From Acidovorax sp. 69 (GTDB lineage: Bacteria; Pseudomonadota; Gammaproteobacteria; Burkholderiales; Burkholderiaceae_C), in assembly GCF_002797445.1 (NCBI RefSeq), contig NZ_PGEP01000001.1, positions 1,177,001 through 1,241,000 of the forward strand: 64,000 nucleotides of DNA, written 5' to 3'. Under the pieces are notes generated by a model, which worked only from the letters and a program-made list of their open reading frames with translations, did no database searches and was not told the origin of the DNA. Positions 29,701-38,699 of this stretch are shown here, piece after piece. Within the stretch, counting starts at the first letter, position 1. The number at the start of each line of letters is the position of its first letter. The position numbers and the translations under genes were made by a program.

Positions 29701-30225
29701 CTTTTCCAAGGTTTCTTCGGGCCCTTGCACGCCCGGCTCCATGCGGATGAGGTAGCGGATGTCCTGCGCCACCTGCTGGTTGAGCTTGACGAGAAAATCA
29801 ATCGTGCGCTGCGGGCTGCGGTCGACCTTGTCGAGGTAGGCCTGGACCAGCGGGGTGACCGGATCGGCGATCAGGTACGGTGCCAACTCTTGCTGGACCT
29901 CTGCGCTGTAGTTGAACGGGACCTCTTCAGCGTCCGGTTCCAGAAAAAAGTCGAACGGGTTGTACACCGCCATCTCGACCACCAGGTCCACCGTGATCTT
30001 GAAGCTGCGCGTCTTCTCGGGGAACACCAGCCGCGCCTGGTAGTTGGCAAACGGGTCTTGTTGCCAGTTGACGAAGTGCTGCGCAGGCTCGACCTTGAGC
30101 GAGTACGAAATGACGTTGCTGCGGCAATGGGGTGCGGGACGCAAGCGAACGGTTTGAGGCCCCAGGCCAACCAGCCGGTCGTATTGATAATGCGTGACGT
30201 GGTGGAGGGCGGCGTGGATGGGCAT
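26719..30225 (-). CDS. Large transglutaminase-like protein with DUF2126
   Basis: This very large (1168 residues) protein starts MPIHAALHHVTHYQYDRLVG. Residues 1-280 form the bacterial transglutaminase-like N domain and core. The catalytic cysteine is C180 in KASGSCRDSGWLLVQLLRHL, the histidine is in TDLHAWCEVYLPGAGW and the aspartate in IGLDATSG. Residues about 300-1160 correspond to DUF2126, with MGGEPTFVAVGDRDAAEWNT near the start and GGGNHFVMGGATPADSPFLR further on. There is no signal peptide, so it is probably cytoplasmic. It is upstream of the ATP-grasp/alpha-E gene. The pairing suggests one enzyme makes, and the other cleaves or transfers, an isopeptide or amide-linked product. Confidence 0.92.
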   Translation of the reverse strand: MPIHAALHHVTHYQYDRLVGLGPQTVRLRPAPHCRSNVISYSLKVEPAQHFVNWQQDPFANYQARLVFPEKTRSFKITVDLVVEMAVYNPFDFFLEPDAEEVPFNYSAEVQQELAPYLIADPVTPLVQAYLDKVDRSPQRTIDFLVKLNQQVAQDIRYLIRMEPGVQGPEETLEKASGSCRDSGWLLVQLLRHLGLAARFVSGYLIQLTPDVKALDGPSGTDVDFTDLHAWCEVYLPGAGWIGLDATSGLMAGEGHIPLACTPQPSGAAPIEGGVDEAEVEFSHEMRVTRIFESPRVTKPYTADQWQAVLALGEKVDADLVAGDVRLTMGGEPTFVAVGDRDAAEWNTDALGPTKRGFATELVHKLRAEYGQGGFLHFGQGKWYPGEQLPRWALSICWRADGQPAWRNPALFADERNPSHYTSEDARRFVHHLTRKLGITDRFVLPGYEDTFYYLWRERRLPVNVDPFDARLDDELERSRLRRVFEQKLDSVVGYVLPLQAGDPEGAGTLKGSPWSTSPWYFRDERMFLIPGDSPMGYRLPLDALPWVNAADTDHLIPLDPTAPQGPLSAASTLRARYATAPGAVVGDRDLPYLAGATSPGEARRVAQQGTAGGDNARQTGQPDPHAGVEPPGKFQSAAGLSRTAMCVEVRDPRRASGPKAEKVGEKYGVLYVFMPPLARLDDYLDLLAAVENTAEELGLKIVLEGYPPPRDARLKVLAVTPDPGVIEVNIHPASHWKELVQHTEFLYQAAWETRLSAEKFMTDGRHTGTGGGNHFVMGGATPADSPFLRRPELLASLLLYWHNHPSLSYLFSGLFIGPTSQSPRVDEARNDQLYELEIALREIETNRATYGQDMPPWVVDRTLRNILVDVTGNTHRSEFSIDKMYSPDSSTGRLGLLELRAFEMPPHAHMSVVQQLLLRALIARFWKTPYRAPAARWGTELHDRWMLPTFIQQDMHDVVEDMVEAGYAFDPAWFAPQFEFRFPMVGTVQSMGVELTLRTALEPWHVMGEEGSAGGTVRYVDSSLERIEVRVTGLNESRHVVTVNGQPLPLQTTGTTGEFVAGVRYKAWNPPSALHPTIGAHAPLTFDIVDTWMNRSVGGCQYHVAHPGGLSYDTFPVNAYEAESRRLTRFSRMGHTPGRLAVPPATIELPGSREFPFTLDLRRKMRR

Positions 30226-30436
30226 ATGCAGGCCATGCTAGCAAGTCCCGAGCCATCGTGGTGAACAATCCCCGTGCCGGTGCCTTGCGTTCACGGCCTG
30301 TTCACAATCAGAGGTGTGTGTCTTTCTGGTTCGCTTCGAGTGAGACACCGAAAACACCACCGTCTGCGCCCATTCCTTCATAGCACCAACTTGGTGATTC
30401 ACCCTGCCGACCTGCCATGTCCCAGCCCCCCAACTT

Positions 30437-31138
30437 GTGCTTTTGCCCGGCCTGGCGGCCGATGAACGTATGTGGCGCGGTGTTTTGCCCCACATGCCCG
30501 AGGCCCTGCGCCCGGTGGTGGCCACGGCCCACCAGGACGTCACGCTGCACACCATCGAGGATTTCGCCGCCCGCTTGCTGGCCCAGCACGCGGGGCCGCT
30601 GTTGCTGGCCGGTGCCTCCATGGGCGGGATGATTGCGATGGAGGCGGCACGCCAGGCGCCCGAGCGCGTTGCGGGGTTGGCCTTGCTGGGCACCACGGCC
30701 CGGCCTGAAACGCCGGACATGCGCGCGCTGCGCGAGGCTGCCATCGAACTCTTTGAACAAGGTCGCCTGCGCGAAGTGATCGAGCCCAACGTGGCGCTGG
30801 CTTTTCACCCGGACAACGCCACGCGGCCTGGGCTGGTACAGGTCTATCTGGACTTTGTACTGGATGCGGGCGCTGCGCACCTGGTGCGCCAGAACCGCGC
30901 CGTCATTCATCGCCCCGATGCGCGCCAGCACCTGCCCGGCGTGACCTGTCCGGTGCTGGTGGTGTGCGGCCAGGCCGACCAGCTCACGCCGCCCGAATGT
31001 TCAGCCGAGATCGCGGCGCTGGTCCCCCATGCCGACCACACCCTGCTGGCCGGCAGTGGCCACATGCTGACCCTGGAGCAGCCCGAGGCGGTCAACCACC
31101 TGCTGGTGCAGTGGCTGGCCCGCGGCGGATGGATTTGA
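30437..31138 (+). CDS. Alpha/beta hydrolase, apparent frameshift at the 5' end
   Basis: This 233-residue alpha/beta hydrolase has nucleophile motif GASMGGM, aspartate in CGQADQLTPPE and histidine in AGSGHMLTLE. The open frame begins at GTG 30437 with LLPGLAADERMW, missing the usual first beta strand. An ATG at 30417 opens MSQPPNL in another frame. One additional C in the C6 tract at 30426-30431 would join them as MSQPPQLVLLPGLAADERMW, the expected family start. So either translation begins at GTG without a visible Shine-Dalgarno, or one base is missing. The substrate is unknown. Confidence 0.8.
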   Translation: MLLPGLAADERMWRGVLPHMPEALRPVVATAHQDVTLHTIEDFAARLLAQHAGPLLLAGASMGGMIAMEAARQAPERVAGLALLGTTARPETPDMRALREAAIELFEQGRLREVIEPNVALAFHPDNATRPGLVQVYLDFVLDAGAAHLVRQNRAVIHRPDARQHLPGVTCPVLVVCGQADQLTPPECSAEIAALVPHADHTLLAGSGHMLTLEQPEAVNHLLVQWLARGGWI

Positions 31139-31154
31139 ACCGGGTTTTGAGTGT

Positions 31155-31206
31155 TTTTGGCTGCTAGCGCTTATTCTGTAAGCGCTAGTAGCTATGAAAT
31201 TGGTAG
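31155..31206 (-). repeat. Palindromic repeat family A, copy 6
   Basis: A well-preserved copy (GCTGCTAGCGCTTA-TTCTG-TAAGCGCTAGTAGC) fills the space between the convergent hydrolase and panC genes. The 14-base arms have one mismatch. It may act as a bidirectional terminator. Confidence 0.8.
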
Positions 31207-31210
31207 TGAG

Positions 31211-32056
31211 TCAGAATTCGAGGTTGTCGATCAACCGCGTGGCCCCCAGCCGCGCGGCGCCCAGAACCACCAGCGTGCCCTCGGCATCCTCGGCGGTGGC
31301 CGGGAGCAAGTCCGCGCGGCGGCGCACGGTGAGGTAGTCGGGCAACCAGCCCCGGGCGCGCAGGGCATCGAGGGCCTGCGGCTCCAGGCCAGTGCGGCTG
31401 TCGGGCGGGGTCAGCAGCCACTGCTGTGCCAGCTGCTTCAAGGCCTGCGACAGGGCCACGGCCTCTTGCCGTTCTGCGGGGCCCAGATAGCCATTGCGCG
31501 AACTCAGTGCCAGGCCATCGGCTGCGCGGCAGGTCTCGCCCGCCACCACCTCAACAGGCAGCGCAAACTGCTGCACCATGTGGCGGATCACCATGAGCTG
31601 CTGGTAGTCCTTCTTGCCAAACACGGCGGTGCCGCCTGACTGCCCCAGCACACAGGCAAAGAGCTTCATCACCACGGTGCTCACGCCCACAAAGAAGCCG
31701 GGTCTGAAATGGCCTTCGAGCATGTCGGCGAGCTGCGGGTCGGGGTGCACCTTGAAGGTCTGGGGCTGCGGGTACAGATCGGCCTCGCGCGGTGCAAACA
31801 ACACATCGCAGCCCGCCGCCTTCAGTTGCGCGCAGTCGGCCTCCCAGGTGCGCGGGTAGCTGTCAAAGTCCTCATGGGGCAAAAACTGCAGGCGGTTCAC
31901 AAAAATGCTGGCCACCGTCACATCGCCCAAAGGCTTGGCCTGGCGCACCAGGGCGATGTGCCCGTCGTGCAGGTTGCCCATGGTGGGCACAAAGGCGGGG
32001 CGGCGGTAGGGGGCGAGGGCCTGGCGCAGGTCGGCGATGGAGTGGGCGATCAGCAT
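31211..32056 (-). CDS. panC: Pantothenate synthetase
   Basis: PanC condenses pantoate with beta-alanine, using ATP, to form pantothenate. The 281-residue protein has the nucleotide-binding motif PTMGNLHDGH at 24-33, FVNRLQFLPHEDFDSYPRTW, FRPGFFVGVSTVVMKL, FGKKDYQQLMVIRHM and LSSRNGYLGPAER. It follows panB on the same strand by 38 bases. The third gene of the pathway, panD, is about 9 kb away in the same window. ATG 32056 is supported by MLIAHSIADLRQAL, the usual family start. Confidence 0.97.
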   Translation of the reverse strand: MLIAHSIADLRQALAPYRRPAFVPTMGNLHDGHIALVRQAKPLGDVTVASIFVNRLQFLPHEDFDSYPRTWEADCAQLKAAGCDVLFAPREADLYPQPQTFKVHPDPQLADMLEGHFRPGFFVGVSTVVMKLFACVLGQSGGTAVFGKKDYQQLMVIRHMVQQFALPVEVVAGETCRAADGLALSSRNGYLGPAERQEAVALSQALKQLAQQWLLTPPDSRTGLEPQALDALRARGWLPDYLTVRRRADLLPATAEDAEGTLVVLGAARLGATRLIDNLEF

Positions 32057-32094
32057 GGGTGTGGGGAAGGGTCGGAGAGAAATTCTTGGGGGGC

Positions 32095-32976
32095 TCACCA
32101 GGCGTGCTGGGTGTTGTCGGGAAACCGCCCTTGCTTCACGGCCTGTACATAGGCCTCCATGGCGCCGCGCACGTTGCCTGCGTCTGCCATGAAGTTGTGC
32201 ACGAACTTCGGCATCTTTCCCAGGTTCATGCCCAGCATGTCGTGCAACACCAGCACCTGGCCAGCGGTGCCGTTGCCCGCGCCGATACCGATGGTGTGGC
32301 AGTGCAGCAGCTCGGCCGTGAGGTCGGCGGCCAGCGCTGCGGGCACCATCTCCAGCACCAGCATCGCGGCACCGGCGTCCTGCAGCTCGTGCGCTTCCCT
32401 GCGCAGCGTGCGGGCGGCGTCGTCAGTCTTGCCCTGTACGCGGTAGCCGCCCAAAGCGTGCACGGTCTGTGGCGTCAGGCCCAGGTGGGCGCACACGGGC
32501 ACGCCGCGCTGCACCAAAAACTCCACCGTGGGTGCCGTCCAGTCGCCGCCTTCGAGCTTGACCATGTGGGCGCCCGCCTGCATCAGCGTGCAGGCGCTGC
32601 GCAGGGCCTGTTCGCGGCTTTCCGCGTAGGTGCCGTAGGGAAGGTCGGCCACCAGCCAGGCCGTGCCCTGCACGCGGTGCAGGCCCCGCGCCACGCTGGC
32701 TGTGTGGTAGGCCATGGTGTCCAGCGTCACGCCCACCGTGCTGGGCAGGCCCTGGCACACCATGCCCAGCGAATCGCCCACCAGAATGCATTCCACCCCC
32801 GCCGCATCGGCCACGGCGGCAAAGGTGGCGTCGTAGGCGGTGAGCATGGTGATCTTCTCGCCCGCCGTGCGCATCTGCGCCAGGCGCGGCAGGCTCACGG
32901 GGCGGCGCTGGGGCAGGGGCGATGCGGGCGGCAGCGTGCCATAGGGCGTGGCGTTGGCTGTGCTGGTGGCGGTCAT
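32095..32976 (-). CDS. panB: 3-methyl-2-oxobutanoate hydroxymethyltransferase
   Basis: PanB adds a hydroxymethyl group from methylenetetrahydrofolate to alpha-ketoisovalerate, giving ketopantoate. The 293-residue protein has an N-terminal extension of about 25 residues before the core. [67 protein letters not shown] and [20 protein letters not shown] are the conserved blocks. It is the first gene of a panB-panC pair. Confidence 0.97.
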   Translation of the reverse strand: MTATSTANATPYGTLPPASPLPQRRPVSLPRLAQMRTAGEKITMLTAYDATFAAVADAAGVECILVGDSLGMVCQGLPSTVGVTLDTMAYHTASVARGLHRVQGTAWLVADLPYGTYAESREQALRSACTLMQAGAHMVKLEGGDWTAPTVEFLVQRGVPVCAHLGLTPQTVHALGGYRVQGKTDDAARTLRREAHELQDAGAAMLVLEMVPAALAADLTAELLHCHTIGIGAGNGTAGQVLVLHDMLGMNLGKMPKFVHNFMADAGNVRGAMEAYVQAVKQGRFPDNTQHAW

Positions 32977-33108
32977 CGGGCGTCCATGGGCAAAAAATTG
33001 CCGCGAGTCTATGCGACCAATACTGGGTGTACTTATTGGTTGCCAGCCCGGTGAAATGTGGCCTGCGCTGGCACAGTGGCCTTTGCGTTCCCGGTATGCT
33101 CGCGGCCC

Positions 33109-33990
33109 ATGACAGCAGCGTTACACCCCGCGAACAACACTATGAGCGACAACGATGTGAAGGCCCTGGCCCAGGCCGACGTGGCCCGGGCCCTGGCCGA
33201 AGATGTCGGCAGCGGCGACCTCACGGCCGGCCTGATCGACCCCACCCGCCGCGCCCGTGCGCGCATCCTGGCGCGCGAGTCGGCCGTGATCTGTGGCGCC
33301 CCCTGGGCCGAAGCCGCGCTGCGCGCACTCGACCCCACGGTGCAGATCACCTGGCAGGTAGCCGAGGGCCAGCGCTGCGCCCCCGACCAGGTGGTGCTGG
33401 AGCTGGAGGGCAATGCCCGCGCGCTGCTCAGCGCCGAGCGCACGGCGCTCAACTTCCTGCAACTGCTGTCGGCTGTGGCTACCAAGACCCGCATCTATGT
33501 GGATGTGGTGGCGGGCACCCGCGCCCACATCGTGGACACGCGCAAGACCCTCCCGGGCCTGCGCCTGGCGCAAAAGTACGCCGTGCGCGTGGGCGGTGGC
33601 ACCAACCACCGCATTGGCCTGCACGACGCTGTGCTGATCAAGGAGAACCACATTGCTGCAGCCGGTGGCGTGACAGCGGTGCTGCGCGCTGCCGAGAAGG
33701 TGGCTTCGCAGGCAAAGTTCATCGAAATCGAAGTGGAAACGCTGGAGCAACTGGCCGAGGCGCTGGATGCGGGCGCCAAGATGGTGCTGCTGGACAACAT
33801 GCCCCTGCCCACACTGCGCGAAGCCGTGCGCATCAACGCGGGCCGGGCGATTCTGGAAATCTCGGGTGGCGTCATGCTCGAAGGCCTGCGCGAACTGGCC
33901 GAAACCGGCGTGGACCGCATCTCCATCGGCACGCTGACCAAGGACGTCAAAGCCACGGATTTCTCCATGCGCCTGCAGGAACTGTCATGA
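33109..33990 (+). CDS. nadC: Nicotinate-nucleotide pyrophosphorylase (quinolinate phosphoribosyltransferase)
   Basis: NadC converts quinolinate and PRPP to nicotinate mononucleotide, releasing CO2. The frame from ATG 33109 gives 293 residues; ATG 33142 (MSDNDV) is an alternative. Conserved blocks are [72 protein letters not shown] and [20 protein letters not shown]. The stop overlaps nadA as ATGA, implying coupled translation. The third pathway gene, nadB, is at 42173-43762. Confidence 0.96.
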   Translation: MTAALHPANNTMSDNDVKALAQADVARALAEDVGSGDLTAGLIDPTRRARARILARESAVICGAPWAEAALRALDPTVQITWQVAEGQRCAPDQVVLELEGNARALLSAERTALNFLQLLSAVATKTRIYVDVVAGTRAHIVDTRKTLPGLRLAQKYAVRVGGGTNHRIGLHDAVLIKENHIAAAGGVTAVLRAAEKVASQAKFIEIEVETLEQLAEALDAGAKMVLLDNMPLPTLREAVRINAGRAILEISGGVMLEGLRELAETGVDRISIGTLTKDVKATDFSMRLQELS

Positions 33991-35120
33991 CCACCACCGC
34001 CGTGCTGAACCGCATCGACGTCGAATACGAGCAGCCGCTGGAAGCCCAGGAGGGCTCGGTCTGCGCCACCAAACACGCCTGGGCCCGCGTGCCGCCCGAG
34101 CCTTCGCAGGCCGAGCGCGCAGCGCTCAAGGACAAGATCCTCCGCCTGCTGAAAGAAAAGAATGCGGTGATGGTGTCGCACTACTACGTGCACCCGGACC
34201 TGCAGGACCTGGCCGAGGAAACCGGCGGCATCGTCAGCGACTCGCTGGAGATGGCCCGTTTTGGCCGCGACCATGCGGCGCAGACGCTGGTGGTGAGCGG
34301 CGTGCGCTTCATGGGCGAGACGGCCAAAATTTTGAGCCCGGAAAAGACCGTGCTCATGCCCGACCTCGATGCCACCTGCTCGCTGGACCTCGGGTGCCCC
34401 ATCGGCGAATTCAGCGCGTTTTGCGACCAGCATCCGGACCGCACCGTGGTGGTGTACGCCAACACCAGCGCGGCCGTGAAGGCGCGGGCCGATTGGTTGG
34501 TCACGTCGAGCTGCGCGCTCGACATCGTGAGCGCCCTGAAGGCTGCCGGCCAGAAGATCCTGTGGGCGCCCGACCGCCACCTGGGCGCCTACATCCAGCG
34601 CGAGACGGGCGCCGACATGGTGTTCTGGAACGGTGCCTGCATCGTGCACGACGAGTTCAAGGCCGTCGAGCTGGAGCTGCTCAAGAAAGACCACCCCGGC
34701 GCCAAGGTGCTGGTGCACCCCGAAAGCCCCGCCGACGTGGTGGCCCTGGCCGATGCCGTGGGCTCCACCAGCGCCATCCTGAAGGCCGCGCGCGAGATGG
34801 ACGCTACCGAGTTCATCGTGGCGACCGACAACGGCATGATGCACAAGCTGCGCACGCTCAACCCGGGCAAGACCTTTTATGAGGCGCCCACCGCAGGCAA
34901 CAGCGCCACCTGCAAGAGCTGCGCGCACTGCCCCTGGATGGCGATGAACGGCCTGGCCGACGTGGCGCGGGTGCTGGAAACCAGTGCCAACGCGATCCAT
35001 GTGGACCCGGCGCTCATCCCGCGTGCGCGCCAGCCGATTGATCGCATGCTGGCGTTCACGGCGGCGCTCAGGAATGGTCAATCTACGGGCGCCCTGGTGC
35101 CGCACCTGGGCGCCGCCTGA
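33987..35120 (+). CDS. nadA: Quinolinate synthase A
   Basis: NadA condenses iminoaspartate (made by NadB) with dihydroxyacetone phosphate to give quinolinate, using a [4Fe-4S] cluster. The 377-residue protein has [45 protein letters not shown] and [20 protein letters not shown]. Cluster-ligand cysteines are in [15 protein letters not shown] and the [14 protein letters not shown] segment. ATG 33987 overlaps the nadC stop. Confidence 0.97.
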   Translation: MTTTAVLNRIDVEYEQPLEAQEGSVCATKHAWARVPPEPSQAERAALKDKILRLLKEKNAVMVSHYYVHPDLQDLAEETGGIVSDSLEMARFGRDHAAQTLVVSGVRFMGETAKILSPEKTVLMPDLDATCSLDLGCPIGEFSAFCDQHPDRTVVVYANTSAAVKARADWLVTSSCALDIVSALKAAGQKILWAPDRHLGAYIQRETGADMVFWNGACIVHDEFKAVELELLKKDHPGAKVLVHPESPADVVALADAVGSTSAILKAAREMDATEFIVATDNGMMHKLRTLNPGKTFYEAPTAGNSATCKSCAHCPWMAMNGLADVARVLETSANAIHVDPALIPRARQPIDRMLAFTAALRNGQSTGALVPHLGAA

Positions 35121-35143
35121 GTGGGTGGAATACCCTGATTTGC

Positions 35144-35204
35144 TCATATTTTTATAGCTTATGGCGCATGATTCCATTGCGCTACCGCCTGTTTTGACGC
35201 TCAA
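35144..35204 (+). repeat. Palindromic repeat family A, copy 7 (supplies pabBC start)
   Basis: A diverged copy (TTTATAGCTTATGGCGCATG ... GCGCTACCGCCTGTTTTGAC) spans the pabBC start codon, so the first 12 or so residues of PabBC appear to be encoded by repeat sequence. The reading phase differs from that of the other coding copies. Confidence 0.5.
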
Positions 35205-36996
35205 TTGCCACATTGACTTCACCCAGCCGTTGGAAGCAGGCGCTGCGCGTTTGCGCCACCGTTTCGAGGCACCCCGCGAGGTGCTGGCGGCCCATGCACT
35301 GCACGAGGTGCGCGGCGTGCTCGACGCCGTGTTTGCCGCCGCCCAGCAGGGCCGCTGGTGTGTGGGATGTGTGCGCTACGAGGCCGCAGCCGCCTTCGAC
35401 ACAGCGCTGTTGACCCATGCGGCCGATGGCCCGCTGGCGTGGTTTGCGGTGTACGACGCGCCGTTGCCTTGGCCCGAAGGGTTGGATGGCGGGGCAGGCG
35501 AGCCCCCCGCGCAGGTGGTGTGGACCGCCAGCCCGGACCGCGCCACGTTCGATGCCGCGCTGGCGCAGATCCAGCAGGCGATTGCGGCGGGCGAGCTGTA
35601 CCAGGTCAACCACACCGCACCGATCCACGGCACGCTGCAGGGATCGGCGCAGGCCCTGTTTGCCGCGTTGTTGCGTGCTCAACCGGGTGGCTATGCGGCG
35701 CACATCGACACGGGAGGAGACCAGGTGCTGTCGGTGTCGCCCGAGCTGTTTTTCGACTGGAAGGACGCGCCCGAGGGCGGCGAGATGTTGACCCGGCCCA
35801 TGAAAGGCACGGCCCCGCGCGGCGCGACGCCAGAGCAAGACGCGGCCCACGCCGCGCACCTGCGCACGGCGCCCAAGGAGCGTGCCGAGAACGTGATGAT
35901 CGTGGACCTGCTGCGCAACGATGTGTCGCGCATCGCGCTGCCCCACAGCGTGCGTGTGCCCGTGCTGTTTGCCACGCAGGCCCTGCCCACGGTGTGGCAG
36001 ATGACCTCGGACGTGACCGCGCGCACGCGGCCCGGCACCACGCTGACCGATGTGTTTGCGGCGCTGTTCCCCTGCGGCTCGGTCACAGGGGCACCCAAGG
36101 TGCGTGCCATGCAGATGATCCACGCGCTGGAGGGCGCTCCGCGCGGCGTGTATTGCGGCGCCGTGGGCGTGGTGCGCCCAGCGGGCCTGCCCGATGCGCA
36201 GGGCCAGCATGCGGTGGCAGCGACCTTCAACGTGCCCATCCGCACCGTGGTGCTGCGCCCTGAAGGCGACACCGTCCGTGCCACCTGCGGCATTGGCAGC
36301 GGCATCACGTCGGGCGCGCTGGCCGATGCCGAATGGAGCGAGTGGCAGCACAAGCGCGCGTTTGTCGAGCGCGCCAGCCAGCCGTTTGACCTGCTGGAAA
36401 CCCTGGCGCTGGAGGCGGGCACCTTTCGGCATTTGCCTGACCATTTGGCGCGCCTGCAAGCGGCCGCCATGCACTTTGGTGTGCCCTGGGATGAAGCGCT
36501 CGTGATGCAATGCCTGCAGGCGCTGGCGGCAGACCGTGCCGCCGGGGCCTGGCGGGTGCGCCTGTTGCTGGGGGCCCATGGCACCCCCCGTGCCGAGGCC
36601 TTTGCCCTGTCGCCCACGCAGGAGCCTGTGCGCCTGCAACTGGCCCCATGCGCCTTTGCGGCGGCCCACAGCGAGTTTGTGCGCTACAAGACCACGCGCC
36701 GCGCGCACTATGCGGCGTTTGCCCCCACCACGCCCGGCGTGTTCGACACGGTACTGTGGAACGAGGCGGGCGAGATCACCGAAGGCACCTTTGGCAACAT
36801 CGCCGCGCTCATCGACGGGCGGTGGGTGACACCACCCCTGTCCTGCGGCTTGCTGCCCGGCGTGGGCCGCGCCGTGGCGCTGCGCGAGGGGCGTATGGTG
36901 GAGTCCGTGCTGCATGTGGCCGATGTGCCCCGTGTGCAGGGCTGGGCCTTTGTCAACAGCCTGCGCGGCTGGCTGGCGGCCACGCTGGACGCCTGA
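35161..36996 (+). CDS. pabBC: Bifunctional aminodeoxychorismate synthase component I / aminodeoxychorismate lyase
   Basis: This 611-residue fusion serves p-aminobenzoate and folate synthesis. Residues about 1-390 are the PabB chorismate-binding domain, with GELYQVNHTAPIHG, TRPMKGTAPRG, ENVMIVDLLRNDVSRIA and FPCGSVTGAPKVRAMQMIHA. Residues about 395-605 are a PLP-dependent PabC-like lyase, with FDLLETLALEAGTFRHLPDH, YKTTRRAHY carrying the PLP lysine, EAGEITEGTFGNIAALIDG and SCGLLPGVGR. PabB makes 4-amino-4-deoxychorismate with a glutaminase partner; PabC cleaves pyruvate to release p-aminobenzoate. The glutaminase gene pabA is not in the window. Confidence 0.95.
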   Translation: MAHDSIALPPVLTLNCHIDFTQPLEAGAARLRHRFEAPREVLAAHALHEVRGVLDAVFAAAQQGRWCVGCVRYEAAAAFDTALLTHAADGPLAWFAVYDAPLPWPEGLDGGAGEPPAQVVWTASPDRATFDAALAQIQQAIAAGELYQVNHTAPIHGTLQGSAQALFAALLRAQPGGYAAHIDTGGDQVLSVSPELFFDWKDAPEGGEMLTRPMKGTAPRGATPEQDAAHAAHLRTAPKERAENVMIVDLLRNDVSRIALPHSVRVPVLFATQALPTVWQMTSDVTARTRPGTTLTDVFAALFPCGSVTGAPKVRAMQMIHALEGAPRGVYCGAVGVVRPAGLPDAQGQHAVAATFNVPIRTVVLRPEGDTVRATCGIGSGITSGALADAEWSEWQHKRAFVERASQPFDLLETLALEAGTFRHLPDHLARLQAAAMHFGVPWDEALVMQCLQALAADRAAGAWRVRLLLGAHGTPRAEAFALSPTQEPVRLQLAPCAFAAAHSEFVRYKTTRRAHYAAFAPTTPGVFDTVLWNEAGEITEGTFGNIAALIDGRWVTPPLSCGLLPGVGRAVALREGRMVESVLHVADVPRVQGWAFVNSLRGWLAATLDA

Positions 36997-37000
36997 TCGC

Positions 37001-37024
37001 GCACCAGCACCCGGCCTCTGGTGC
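37001..37024. terminator. Hairpin between convergent pabBC and tautomerase genes
   Basis: GCACCAG and CTGGTGC arms (perfect, 7 bp) enclose a 10-base loop, 5 bases after the pabBC stop. It has no U-run and is likely a bidirectional terminator. Confidence 0.5.
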
Positions 37025-37053
37025 GTGGGGCTGGAGGCGGGTTCAGCGCCGTT

Positions 37054-37413
37054 TCAAAGCCGCTCTTTGGCGTAAGAGCCCCGGTCCATGTCCACGATCT
37101 CCACACTCAGTTGCACCATCACGCCTTGGGGCTTGGGCGTACGTTCGCGCAGCACGGCGGCGATGCAGTCGGACAGCTCCTTCTTGGCCTCAGGTGTGCG
37201 GCCTGACAGCAGGCGCAGCTGGGCGTGCACGAAGGCGCGGTTGGCCGGCGCAATGCCGATCTCGAAGCTGTCGGCCACGATGAAGCGCGTCTTCAGGTCC
37301 GCCTCGTCCTGCACCTGGGGGTGGGCGCACAGGGTGGCGTTCAGGGCCGTCAGCGTTTCGGCCTCGGGGTAGTGGGGCAGGTTGGCTGAATATTCGATGG
37401 TCAGGTGGGGCAT
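37054..37413 (-). CDS. 5-carboxymethyl-2-hydroxymuconate isomerase-like protein
   Basis: This 119-residue tautomerase-superfamily protein begins [20 protein letters not shown], which supplies the catalytic N-terminal Pro1 after methionine removal. The blocks [20 protein letters not shown] and [20 protein letters not shown] match the HpcD/CHMI family of homoprotocatechuate degradation. No other genes for that pathway are nearby, so its role here is uncertain. It starts inside the last codons of bioF (13-base overlap), indicating co-transcription with the biotin genes. Confidence 0.85.
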   Translation of the reverse strand: MPHLTIEYSANLPHYPEAETLTALNATLCAHPQVQDEADLKTRFIVADSFEIGIAPANRAFVHAQLRLLSGRTPEAKKELSDCIAAVLRERTPKPQGVMVQLSVEIVDMDRGSYAKERL

Positions 37414-38699
37414 GGAATCGTCTCGCTGAAAGAGAGGGGGAGGGCCTGTGTTGGCAGGTGGCCTGAGCGGTGCATGGTACTGCGGCTTACCCACGGCGCT
37501 GCCAGCGCATGCAGCGCGTCCAGCAGCTGCGCCACATCATCGGTGGTGTGCGCCGCCGATAGCGCAATGCGCAGCCGCGCCGTGCCAGCGGGCACGGTGG
37601 GCGGGCGGATGGCGGGCACCCACAGGCCACGAGCGCGCAAGCCGTCCATCAGTTCCAGCGCGGCTTCGTTGCTGCCAATCACCAGTGCCTGCACCGGGGT
37701 GTGCGATGGCAGCAGGTGCCAGCCCAGATCCTCGGGCAGGTTGGCCAGCCCGGTACGCAGCTGGCTGATGAGGGCTGCGAGGTGCGCTCGCCGGTCATCG
37801 GCGGCCGCCATGAGCTGCAGGCTGCGCCGCAGCGCGCTGGCCAGCAGCGGCGGGGCGGCGGTGGCAAAGATGTAGGTGCGCGTTTTTTGCAGCAGCCATT
37901 CGATGAGGGCTGCATCACCCGCCACAAAGGCGCCCGCCACGCCCGCCGCCTTGCCCAGCGTGGCCATGTACAGCACACGGCGTGATGCTGCGGCGCCGGT
38001 CAGGCCCGCGTGCGCCAGGCTGCCACGCCCTTGGGGCCCGAGCACGCCAAAACCGTGGGCGTCGTCCAGCAGCAGCAAGGCGTCATAGCGCTCGCACAGC
38101 GCCAGCAGGGCAGGGATGTCGATGAGGTCGCCGTCCATGCTGAAGACCGCGTCGCTGATGACCAGCTTTCGCCGCGAAGGGCTGGCAGCCAGAGCGGCCT
38201 CCAGCGCGGCCAGGTCGGCGTGGGGGTAGCGGTGGATGGTGGCACGCGACAGGCGCGCACCATCGATCAGGCAGGCGTGGTTGAGCGCATCCGAGAAGAT
38301 CGCATCGCCGTCGCCCACCAGCGCAGGGACGATGCCGGTGTTGGTGGCGTACCCCGCGTAGAAGTACAGCGCGCGGGGCAGCTGCACGTAGGCGGCCAAC
38401 TCTTGCTCCAGCGCATCATTGGCGGCGCTGTGGCCGCTGACCAGGGGCGACCCGCCCGAGCCGACGCCATAGGTGTAGGTGGCCTCGCGGGCGGCCTCGG
38501 CCAGCGCGGGGTGGCTGGCCAAGCCCAGGTAGTCGTTGCTGCAGAACGCGAGCATGGGCTGGCCGTCCACCAGCAGGCGTGCACCGCTGGCGGGTTGCAC
38601 CACGCGGCGGCGGCGCAGCAGGTGGGCGCGGTCAAGGTCGGCCAGGCGGGCGGGGATCTCGTCCAGCCACGATGCCTGCGGTGCCGCAGAGCCGGTCAT
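37401..38699 (-). CDS. bioF: 8-amino-7-oxononanoate synthase
   Basis: BioF is the PLP enzyme that condenses pimeloyl-ACP (or -CoA) with alanine in biotin synthesis. The 432-residue protein has [76 protein letters not shown] and the PLP-lysine segment [18 protein letters not shown] 38699 overlaps the bioD stop as ATGA. The C-terminal 35 residues ([20 protein letters not shown] and beyond) extend past the usual family end and overlap the tautomerase start. This may be read-through beyond an ancestral stop. Confidence 0.95.
   Translation of the reverse strand: MTGSAAPQASWLDEIPARLADLDRAHLLRRRRVVQPASGARLLVDGQPMLAFCSNDYLGLASHPALAEAAREATYTYGVGSGGSPLVSGHSAANDALEQELAAYVQLPRALYFYAGYATNTGIVPALVGDGDAIFSDALNHACLIDGARLSRATIHRYPHADLAALEAALAASPSRRKLVISDAVFSMDGDLIDIPALLALCERYDALLLLDDAHGFGVLGPQGRGSLAHAGLTGAAASRRVLYMATLGKAAGVAGAFVAGDAALIEWLLQKTRTYIFATAAPPLLASALRRSLQLMAAADDRRAHLAALISQLRTGLANLPEDLGWHLLPSHTPVQALVIGSNEAALELMDGLRARGLWVPAIRPPTVPAGTARLRIALSAAHTTDDVAQLLDALHALAAPWVSRSTMHRSGHLPTQALPLSFSETIPCPT

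Noticed and set aside
35182..36915. Minus-strand open frame of about 577 codons opposite pabBC
   Set aside because: PabB and PabC motifs are on the plus strand; this frame is His/Arg/Gln-rich and unconserved in appearance.
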